Shown in pieces: positions 56,015 to 64,000 of a stretch of DNA of 64,000 nt. Origin of the DNA: Ianthella basta (lineage: Eukaryota; Porifera; Demospongiae; Verongiida; Ianthellidae). Location: positions 5,161,793 through 5,225,792 of the forward strand of contig OZ025876.1 of the NCBI GenBank assembly GCA_964019415.1, read 5' to 3'. The notes below the pieces were generated by a model. It had not been told where the DNA came from and searched no databases. It worked only from the letters and a program-made list of their open reading frames with translations. Positions within the stretch are counted from its first letter, which is position 1. Each line of letters begins with the position of its first letter. A program made the translations under genes and the position numbers.

Positions 56015-57173
56015 CTGTGCGCCTGGGGAGTTGCCTCGAAGAAAACCTGCATGTGGTTATGAGAGACAGCATCAGCTGGAGTGTTGGAACTCCCTGGGAT
56101 GTGCTCAGCCCTCAGTTTAAAGTCACACCTAGCACAGAAAAAATGGATGCACCACAGTAAGTGCATTAAGATGTGGTCTTTGCATGACTGGCCATGGGCA
56201 GTGATCACTTGGACCACAGCCATGTTGTCGCACTGGACCAATACCTGTTGGTGATGCCATTCTGCGCCCGAAATGGCACATGCAACAGCGATGGGGACTA
56301 GCTCTTTAGCAGCGATGCTCTGTGGTATCCATTCTTCATCCCATGAATGCTGTACCCATGCCTGTCGCCAGACTGCGCCACAGCCCCATGCACCAGAGGC
56401 ATCTGAGGAAAAGATGACAGTCGGAGTCCATTTTGGATTGTGGACCTCCATCATGCTCCGTGCATTCCAAACTGAAATGAAGGTCTCCCACCAAGCCAAG
56501 TCAGCTTGGAATTCGGCATCCAGCTTGACCCTATGGTCTGGGTGTCTTGCCTTCGTGGATAGATCTATCATGCGTCTTAAAAAGGCTCGGCCTGGGTGCA
56601 CCACCTTGCAGGCATGTGAGAGCTTCCCCACTAGTGACAGTAATTCACGTTTCTTGCAGGCTTTCTTGGACTTCCACAGCCTGATCAGTGCCTTCAATTC
56701 CTTTAAATAGCTTGGTCCACGGTTGGATACTGTACTGAGCATAACTGAGGGTTGATCCCGTTGTTGACACTCCTGTGAGGTGGCGAGGATAGATCCAGGA
56801 TCAGGCGCCACTCTCCATTCTTCTTAGGTATCACCCCAAATCTGCTCACCTGCACTAGGGGGATGTCTGATCTCAGGAATGGCCCGGCAATCCTGCCCGC
56901 TGCCAGCTCAGTGGCTAGGTACTGCTCTACTGGCCTGGGGTTCCTTGCAGCTGATAACATGTTTGCCGATAGCGACGATCTCCTACTGCTGGCCTGGTCT
57001 GGGTGCTGGCGTAGGAGGCCCAGCACCCAGCAGTGTGGGAGTAATGGCGTGACAATGTGGGAGGCTGATGAAGGGATTGAGATGAGGTGTTCGGGTGTAG
57101 GCTTACAACTCTCTAATTGAATCAACTGGTTAGTGTCTATGTGTCCTATACAAAATAAATCATCTGTATTCAT
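55903..57173 (-). pseudogene. DIRS-type RT/RNase H with deleted RT core
   Basis: The RT N-terminal block SRFGVIPKKNGEWRLILDLS, followed by SVNNGINPQLCSVQYPTVDQ, ends at about 56705. The next readable block (KELKALIRLWKSKKACKKRE, thumb/connection) follows immediately in another frame. The central palm with its catalytic aspartate box is missing, some 400-500 bp judged against normal RT length. RNase H is intact: FSSDASGAWGCGAVW (first Asp), AAKELVPIAVA (Glu), VQCDNMAVVQVI (Asp) and SNTPADAVSH (last Asp). Cannot reverse-transcribe itself. Confidence 0.85.
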
Positions 57174-57288
57174 TGGAGGTGCTGTTTCTCTAATTGGGTG
57201 TTGACAGGGGCCATCAAAAGGTTCCCAGTGGGTAATCAGGTCTGGATCATGTGGAAAATCATGGTTTACTGCAACTGACTCTATCTGC

Positions 57289-58554
57289 TCACTTCCGCGG
57301 GCCTCTGCGGAGGCCCCCTCGCGGAAAGGGGGGACTTGGGTTGTCTGAGGCCGTCTCTGCTAAACTTCTGGTCACTCTGCATGCTTTAGCTGGGTGTCCT
57401 GGTGAGTGACAGTCCATGCAAATATGATTAAATTTGCAATGGAGCCGTGTGCAGCGGCTGAAGTTCCATGCCCTGCAGATCTCGCCTGGGATGGAGTAGG
57501 GAGCAGTTGCTCTCTGACGGGCAGCTCTTGACCCCGTAGCCACCTCGCTGGGCCCCTCTGGACCCCCATCTTTCGTGGGGGACGGGACAATTGCCAAACC
57601 ACTGGCACCCTTTGATAACTTTGCACTTGTGAAATAGTTAGTCCAAAGAGACGCGTCTACCTGTGACCATTGAGTCAGCCTGTTGGCTGCTGCCAATCGT
57701 CTGAAGTGGGCATCGTATGCCAGCCATGGGGTCCCTTCATAGTCAAGACTGGCTTTTGTGATCATTGATGAGTAGCCGAGCAGGTCCTGCACACGCTTGG
57801 GGTGCTTGAGAGCCATTACGCTGATGACCGAGTTGAAGCAGACCACCCACTGCTGGATTGACGTAATCCTTTTCGGTTCCTTGGGTTTGTCTCTGTTTGA
57901 CATCAAGTCCCTCAGTGTTACCTCAGGGGCTCCCAGCCTGCTGGGAAGCAGCTCACTTAGCTCAACAAATTCCCCCTTCCAAATCTTTTCAGCTAGCTTT
58001 CTTGGGACTGGGGGGGGGGAGTGGATACCCACGGGGACTGCCTCGTTAGACGAGGGGGCAGGAAGTGGTGGAAGTAGGCTTGCTAGGGGTGTCATCGGCT
58101 GGAGCCCTGAGCCATGTTCCACAGTTGCTGGGCTGCCCAGGCTCATGATCGGGGTGAGGCTGCTACTGCTCGCTGGACCCGCTGTGGGCACTGCCGGCAT
58201 CACTGGCATGCCTGACAGAGCAGTGGTTGGGGACAACAGACCCCCACTGGGCATGCTAGCTACCCCCACGCTACCCACTGGGAACGTACCATTGGGATTT
58301 GTGCTGGCTGGGGCTGCTTGAGTCACCAAGCACTGGTCCACCATCTCTCTGAGGTCGCAGGTCGTGTCTGCGACCGCTGCTCTCACCGTGTCTTTCACCA
58401 AGGACTGCACTAGCTGCAACGCTCTCTGGTTTTCCTCCGTCAGAGGTCGTTGCTGCCCCGCCGTGGGTGTGGGGGCCCCTTCGGGATTCTCTGCCATCGC
58501 TGCCGGATGCGTGCTCAACAATGAGTCAGTTCTGTTGGCTTGGGGGTTGCCCAC
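57289..58554 (-). CDS. DIRS-type ORF1 (gag-like, zinc fingers)
   Basis: A 421-codon open frame upstream of RT. Middle region Pro/Ser-rich low complexity; a conserved core (EFVELSELLPSRLGAPEVTL, then LASHPKR-like helices and DAHFRRLAAANRLTQW). The C-terminus has a CCCH finger CRAWNFSRCTRLHCKFNH and a CCHC knuckle CMDCHSPGHPAKAC. This matches the ORF1/gag of DIRS-like elements, which binds element RNA. Intact from the ATG near 58554 to the stop. Together with the dead RT, the element could only move if supplied in trans. Confidence 0.8.
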   Translation of the reverse strand: MGNPQANRTDSLLSTHPAAMAENPEGAPTPTAGQQRPLTEENQRALQLVQSLVKDTVRAAVADTTCDLREMVDQCLVTQAAPASTNPNGTFPVGSVGVASMPSGGLLSPTTALSGMPVMPAVPTAGPASSSSLTPIMSLGSPATVEHGSGLQPMTPLASLLPPLPAPSSNEAVPVGIHSPPPVPRKLAEKIWKGEFVELSELLPSRLGAPEVTLRDLMSNRDKPKEPKRITSIQQWVVCFNSVISVMALKHPKRVQDLLGYSSMITKASLDYEGTPWLAYDAHFRRLAAANRLTQWSQVDASLWTNYFTSAKLSKGASGLAIVPSPTKDGGPEGPSEVATGSRAARQRATAPYSIPGEICRAWNFSRCTRLHCKFNHICMDCHSPGHPAKACRVTRSLAETASDNPSPPFPRGGLRRGPRK

Positions 58555-59253
58555 ATTCGCTTAGGTCACCAGGGCCAACAGCTTGGCCCGCCAACACTGA
58601 GCACGTGATCCCTGCCCCTCTGCACATGCAGCTGGATGCTTGCCGGACCCTCCGTGTTAACGAACTTTAACCCATTAAAGTGTCAGTGAAGAGCAGCTGC
58701 GTCAGCCATTTTGCGGACACACGTGACCTTGACCGACCCCCTGCTATTTATTCCCATTCCAATTGTAAGCGCCCTTGGGCATTGGAAATAATCAGGCGGC
58801 GCCTAAATTATTGGAGCAGAATATATTATTCTGCACTATACTGCATGTGCTGAACATGAGACAGCGAAATGGCGGCCCTCATGGAATACTTTAACCGCGT
58901 CGCTGCTTCATTTATGTCCACAGAACGTGGGAGGAAGATGGTTAGGCGGGTCAAGCGACCAGTGGGGAGACTAAGGAAGTGCCCATTGGAACCGAGTGGC
59001 GCAGGCTGACAAAGGAATAGCGAGGAACCCACAAGTGCCAAGTCCAGTCGATGCCAGTACACCGCGAAACAAAAGCAGCGTGCTGTTCTGTACGCTGGTG
59101 CTCAAAAGTAGTATTCCGCTCTAATACATGTACTAGGCGCCCTTCTAATTGAAGTGCCCCTTGGTCATTGCATATTTTTGGCTGTTCTAATAAGAAGCGC
59201 CTTTCAGTGCTGGAATTATTCTTAAGGGTGCCTATATTAGAAACTATACGGTA

Positions 59254-60094
59254 TTAAGCAGTCTTGTGTCATACATAATTCCATTAAGTTTTGGTGGCAA
59301 CCCCTCCTGCATGGCTTACAGCATCCTGTTTCAAAAAGGTGTTACATATGGCTTGGTCTGAGTAGGGCATAGAGAGAGAAGACATTCATTCATCCTCTGT
59401 ATTGTTGCCAACTCTACAGGCTATTCATCCAGAGTGCTTCATATGTACAAGGACATTCATACAGTTATGTATAAAAAGTTACCTAGAGGTTTGTACAATG
59501 CACCAACTATCGACCACATTATATCGTTCGTCCAGAGTGCTTCATATGTACAAGGACATTCATACAGTTGTATATAAGAAGTTACCTATAGGTTTGTACA
59601 ATGCAGTAACTATCGATCGCATTATATCGTTTTTGTAATGCCTGTGTGTGAAATGGTTGTCTTCTTGAGTGACAATACATACAATTTAAATATAGCTACA
59701 TTTGTGAGTACCACATAGTCTTTTACTACTCAGCTATTAATTCATTGCAGTACTCTCATTAGTGTGTGTATGGCTGTAAATCACTTAAGCCATAAAATTG
59801 CCATTTAATGGTGTGTCTACACAGCATTACTGTACATGGGCCTGGTGTTTACAGTAACAGAGTCATAATACAGTATAAACCATTATAATATATATACTTA
59901 TGCACAGTCAGTTAGAGCTACATAGGGGAAACACTGACACATTGTTGATTCATAACCTGTGCACTGTGGTCATGCATGGCAGACGAGGCCCACTGCGGGC
60001 CTACAGAAGAGCACACTATAGAAGACATTTGGCATTAGCTTATATTATGATTCGAGCTCTACACAAATGTAAAGATAAACATATACTATATAAT
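59254..60094 (+). repeat. Receptor 3'-flank duplication, copy E
   Basis: Continues the E remnant (52880) after the TIR element, matching 32.13-32.89 kb. An internal ~115-bp segment (CCAGAGTGCTTCATATGTAC...) is tandemly duplicated at 59430-59530 and 59530-59640. Confidence 0.85.
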
Positions 60095-62470
60095 CTTGCT
60101 TGGGTGGGATAGGTTAGGTAAGCCTGACATGTCTCAGCAGCCAGCCAGCCTCCCTGACCATAATAGCACTAACAAAATGTAAACCATATTGCAGCCTACC
60201 TTTATAAGGCAGGTACAGTACCTCTCGAATAAAGGCTGGCCAATTGTGTGTGTATAGTGTGTAGGAATATACAACATGTGTGCTCACCTTCGATCCATAT
60301 CGGCTAAGAGTGATGAGATGAAATACAACAGGCATGAATGCACTACCAGCACTAATGGACAATTACTAGGAAAGGCACTATTCTTAGAAAGACTAGTCTA
60401 CCGTAGCCCAGACTCAAATTCAGTCTTTGCATGTTGAAACTTCAATATGGAAGCTGGAATTTGTTGGCTAGTGAAACCGCAGATAGAATATGCCTTGAAA
60501 TAATCACTGCACCACAATGCAGCACTGTGAACTACAGTCCATGCAGTGTACTAGCTACTGGGACAGGAGGTATTCATTCATAAATCAATAATGCATTGTG
60601 AGTTACAAAAACAGTCTTTCAGGTCAATCCTTCCTGTAATCATATTGACTGCTGTCACTACAGTGTGCACACTTCATTGTGTGTCTGATGTGTGTCTGTA
60701 TGTCTGTGTGTGTTTATTTATAATGGATTGTGTATTTGTGTGTGTTTGTGCATGTGTATGTGTATGTACGTGTATGTGTATGTGTATGTGTATGTGTGTA
60801 TATGTGTGTGTTCCACGCACATGCACTCATCTACTAATAATGAAATAAGCAACAATCATGTGAATTCTGTATAGCTACCTCTGAAAAGAAGTAGAGGCCT
60901 GGGCCTCTATTCTGACAAATACAGTAACATTAATTCAAACAGATTCTAGGCACGAAAGACCTGCAGTGAGTTAGGGGAGCATTCCGGTCTCCCAAATCCT
61001 TTGCTGAACACTTGTTTTGATAATAAGAAGCATTCATGATGGCTATATTGTGAGACCGGCCGGAAAGGCTACTGCATCCAAATGCTGATTGAGTGACTGC
61101 TGGGAAACCTATTCCACACAGCTGGGTGTCTGAACACTGTTGAAGAATTGCACATAATGTTAACAAAGGATGCATGTGTTATAATTCAGTGAACAGGAAA
61201 CTGAACAGAATTCAAAGCAGCTGGCACTGGACAGAGTATCATGGAATAACAGCTGAGAAACATCTCAAATTCAAGTTCTACCACTTGTCAAGCCTTGCCA
61301 GATCCTGGTTTCACTGCCTTTGTCATTGTCTTGGCAGTAACTCTTGTTCCTGTAATCCCCCTCGATGGATTGGTAGCTATCATGCTACTACGGGCAACAT
61401 CGGTGGCCGTACAAGTTCGCATCGTAGTAGTAAATCTTTTGGTGGCAATTCTCATTGTAGCTGTTGTATGGCTATGTGTAGTTCTCTATATTCATTGGCA
61501 CTTGCTCTAGGATGTGAGTGAGCCTTCACTACCATTCTGTCGCTTTGCTATCTTTGTTTTTTCTTTTACGGTACAAGGTAGGATTCTTGGATTGACCTTA
61601 CTTTCAGCAATGGTGCTTCAGCACAGCTTGGCACCATGCTGGGTAATTGCATTCATCTTAACCTTTCACATCCTTATGCCAGAGACATATGCAGTTCAGT
61701 ATGTTGAGTGCATAGCCTGCTACCCCAGTAGGGTAGATGGTGCTGCATATCAAGTTATTGGGTTGACAAAAACCTTTCTTTGGTTGATGATTGGATCTGT
61801 TATTCCTCTGTTAATGTGCATGCATATTCCGCTAGGCACGCTGTGCTACATCAAACGGCACACCATTTCAGAAGGAGATAAATACAGCTTTTTTGCAAAG
61901 TTTGCAGCCTTCCTCATTCCTGGCAGCTTTTTGGCTCAGGTTGCAGCCATAATTCTTGCAATAGTATCAACAGACATTGTTGGGGTGTATGTCTCATGCA
62001 CCATTGCTTACTTATCCTACTTCCCATGCCCCATGGCCAACGCCAATACTGGTTATTTAGTTTCTGAAACCAGTTCAGAAACAGCTACGTTACCTATTCT
62101 GCAGCAAGTGCCTGAAATGCAATGAAGCAATCCCAATGCAACAAGCAGAACCACCTAAGCAGCAATTTGAAATGCAACAGTCATTATAATCCGCATTCAC
62201 ATGCATGCAAACACAATGGACAATCGAATGCTCTTCTGTGTAGTGTATCAAGCAACTTTTTAGTGTTTTTCTTATTCATGAAACATTGTACTACTCAAGT
62301 GTTCCTGAAAACAGTAATGTTGGTAATGTGTTTCATCTATACATTATACACACATGGTCATGGGTTGGTAGGTGCTTGTGTGTAATGATTGACACACACA
62401 CTGGTGCAGTCCATCTGAACTGACGAGTTGAAAGTCAAAGCAGCCCAGTCCTGGAGTAGTAATATCTGAT
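60095..62470 (+). repeat. Segmental duplication block S, copy 3 (5'-truncated)
   Basis: Matches 17.08-19.45 and 35.78-38.62 kb. Joined directly to the receptor-E 3' flank, so the junction differs from copy 2. Confidence 0.85.
61238..62189 (+). pseudogene. Divergent 7-TM receptor-like gene, copy 3 (broken)
   Basis: The start is lost: the ATG is followed by GAATAA (stop) where copies 1 and 2 read MEEEL. A 2-base insertion near 61489 (CTATATTC for CTATTC) gives a stop at CTCTAG, with a compensating 2-base loss soon after. A 45-bp in-frame deletion removes the end of TM3 and loop 2 (after ATGGTGCTTCAG). An insertion near 62030 disrupts TM7. Readable blocks remain: PDPGFTAFVIVLAVTL, SEPSLPFCRFAIF, ECIACYPSRVDGAAYQVIGL, and the MQQSL end. 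Clearly a pseudogene. Confidence 0.8.
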
Positions 62471-63655
62471 GTTTACAAGCATGAAGCATCTGAATATGGA
62501 ATGCTTATGCATAATATGTACAACATACAGTGAGGTAGCAGGCCATAGTCTGCTTCTAGTATTTTTGGTGACTGCCTTTTAATTTTTGACAAATTTCAGT
62601 AATATTTACAGGAAAGGAGTGAGTACACCTTCCCAGACCTCTTACAATGTGATGTCTCAAGATGTTGCATGAGAACTTTCGATATACATCACGTATACAA
62701 TTGTAAAATCTGCCTATTTTCCCTGCACAGTGCAGAGGTAAAAGTGCATGTAGACCTTCTTCACTGTGTTAGTCCATATATCTTCACTGTATAAAGAGAG
62801 TAAATAAGACCTGTGTTAGAGTGGAGGAGAATTTGCTGAAAGGAATTGTGGTAGTACATGTACAGGCTCTAAGGTAGCGGTGTCCCTTACATACCCATGC
62901 ATTGCTATTTAATGCCTTCCCAGACAGGAGATTGAGAGAAGCTATATAGTGGGACTCAAAAGAGGAGTTGAGCTTGACTGTTGCCTATGTATTCAGATAT
63001 TATAATGTTTGTCAATTATACAGTACAATGATGATTGCCCAGGCAGAAGAAAACCTAAGCCAGAGCGTGGTAAGATTAAATTTCTTGAAGCAGTCATGGG
63101 TTAAATAGTCTCCATGGGGGAAGATGAATATGATACATCATGATCATTTAGGAACCCGTCATATGTAAAGTATAGAAGTTGGGGCAATTATATAATTATA
63201 GCTAAAACATGTTTTAGACCTGAAAGACACCCCAAAGTATAAACATATAGTTTACTCATCCTCTGTCATTAACCAAGAGCAGTATTAAGGCAGTGTACAG
63301 GACCAGAGTAACATGAAACATGTACAGCACCTGCATGACAAAATAAGCAACTTAGTCCACATTTTGACAATGTATCACTTCTTAATCTTGATCAACTAAC
63401 GTAAATGCACATTCTTCATTTATACTTTATAACAACAATGTCAGGAAAAAACAACCTAGTAAATTTTTCCAGAGAACAGAAAATGTTGAATTCAAGTATG
63501 GAACAGATGTATAAAAATGTCATACACATATAGACAAGCATAACGATACCATAGTTATAAAATATGTGATGAACTAAAAGGAAAGACTATAGCTATAGTG
63601 AGATGGGCTACTGCCCCCTAGTGTTCAAAACAACTATGCTTTACCTAGGAATTGT
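62471..63655. other. No supported gene; duplicated non-coding sequence
   Basis: 62.77-63.42 kb resembles 19.46-20.30 kb and 39.15-39.42 kb. No exon recognised. Confidence 0.5.
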
Positions 63656-63900
63656 CCTGGTGTTGTAAAGAAGCTCACTTTCAGTACCCCTAAACTCAAC
63701 CTATATATAGTCTCCTATTTTGAGCATGCACTTCCTGCAGCATTCATTCCATGCAGATAGATATAGGCCAGAAAGGCCTTGCCAAGAGCTCAATATTAGC
63801 ACCACCATTCTTGATATTATATAATGATAAAGGCTCAATTGCCATGTTGTTCAGTACTAAGTAGGCGAGTAGATCATGAGCAAAGACATAGCAGAATAAA
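63656..63900. mobile_element. MITE M, diverged partial copy
   Basis: GAAGCTCACTTTCAGTACCC... to AAGAGCTCAATATTAGCACC matches 22.12-22.30 kb, without the right arm inside this window. Confidence 0.65.
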
Positions 63901-63990
63901 TCAACAACTGATTGCAGGACATTTCAGCCATGTTTTGTATATAGCTGATGAAGGCATACGTGGCCAGAACATCCTGCAATCAGTTGTTGA
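63901..63990 (+). ncRNA. Decayed hammerhead-bearing palindrome
   Basis: Perfect 19-bp arms TCAACAACTGATTGCAGGA / TCCTGCAATCAGTTGTTGA, extending imperfectly inward. Inside are an intact CTGATGA (63945-63951), stem II GGC/GCC, and AGAACATC where an active motif would have GAAACGTC. Same design as 46911-47010 and 43721-43800. It adjoins a MITE M copy, as does the 43.7-kb copy, so the palindrome may be part of, or a preferred neighbour of, that MITE. Confidence 0.55.
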
Positions 63991-64000
63991 ATGATTACAT

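Larger units (their letters stand above)
54208..58683 (-). mobile_element. DIRS-like tyrosine-recombinase retrotransposon
   Basis: Minus-strand element with gag-like ORF, RT/RNase H and tyrosine recombinase in the order expected for DIRS-type elements. It is inserted in repeat X between ACACA and CAGTGAAGAG without an obvious target duplication, as expected for recombinase-mediated insertion. The left part (54300-54620) has GC-rich imperfect tandem sequence (GCGCTGGCAACC twice), possibly part of the terminal or complementary repeat system. It is defective: the RT catalytic core is deleted. Confidence 0.85.
52883..59251. mobile_element. TIR DNA transposon (TA target duplication), 6.4 kb including nested insertions
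   Basis: Left end CCGTATAATTTCTAATCTAG and the reverse complement of the right end CCGTATAGTTTCTAATATAG agree at 22 of 25 positions over the full TIR. A TA dinucleotide flanks both sides (52881-52882, 59252-59253). Uninterrupted paralogs at 32.13 and 47.67 kb read CATACTATTAAG, giving the empty site with one TA. Internal GGCGC/GCGCC motifs recur near both ends. No transposase is readable; a 46-codon relic frame (MAALMEYFNRVAASFMSTER) sits at 58871. TA duplication fits Tc1/mariner-like or related superfamilies. Confidence 0.85.

Noticed and set aside
56273..56710. Plus-strand frames across the DIRS RT/RNase H
   Set aside because: Antisense shadows of clear RNase H and RT motifs on the minus strand.

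Overview
This is eukaryotic, almost certainly invertebrate metazoan, nuclear DNA. Genes are split by GT-AG introns of about 80-450 bp. They encode animal-type Ig, fibronectin-III, SAM and 7-TM proteins, and there is a (CCCTAA)n interstitial telomeric run. An early-branching animal such as a demosponge fits the compact introns and repeat style, but that assignment is inference only. No prokaryotic operons, CRISPR array or rRNA genes were seen.

Layout. 1-3.0 kb: palindromic and tandem transposon debris. 3.4-4.1 kb: a SAM-domain gene fragment (-). 4.6-5.4 kb: a hairpin-ended repeat. 5.6-6.4 kb: LINE RT C-terminus (-). 8.4 kb: a foldback MITE. 9.2-10.9 kb: decayed RTE-like LINE. 13.6-16.0 kb: a convergent pair of three-exon genes for small PPxY-tailed membrane proteins. 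18.2-19.2 kb: first copy of a 7-TM receptor-like gene (broken). 20.4-21.9 kb: decayed LINE. 22.5-32.05 kb: three members (A fragment, B intact, C frameshifted) of a single-Ig/single-FN3 type I receptor family. 33.1-38.6 kb: a second copy of the segment carrying the 7-TM gene, interrupted by two insertions. 39.65-43.63 kb: a composite Penelope-like element (PLE). 45.3-47.6 kb: receptor D, intact. 52.79-52.88 kb: 3' remnant of receptor E, split from its flank by a 6.4-kb TIR transposon (52.88-59.25 kb) that itself carries a repeat, an 85-bp palindrome and a DIRS-like retroelement. 60.1-62.4 kb: third 7-TM copy (broken).

The locus is therefore a repeatedly duplicated receptor cluster. One block, [upstream sequence - Ig/FN3 receptor - 0.8-kb 3' flank - 7-TM segment], recurs two to three times, and mobile elements have shredded parts of each copy. 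The most interesting biology is the receptor family. Members C and D share a long cytoplasmic tail with several ITIM-like tyrosine motifs. Member B has a closely related ectodomain but an unrelated short tail without them, which resembles a paired-receptor arrangement.

The second theme is self-cleaving RNA. The PLE terminal repeats carry minimal hammerhead-ribozyme motifs, and a hammerhead-bearing ~100-bp palindrome sits in an intron of receptor D. Two decayed palindromes of the same design lie elsewhere. Several disabling changes are one-base indels in homopolymers, so some 'pseudogenes' could be assembly errors.
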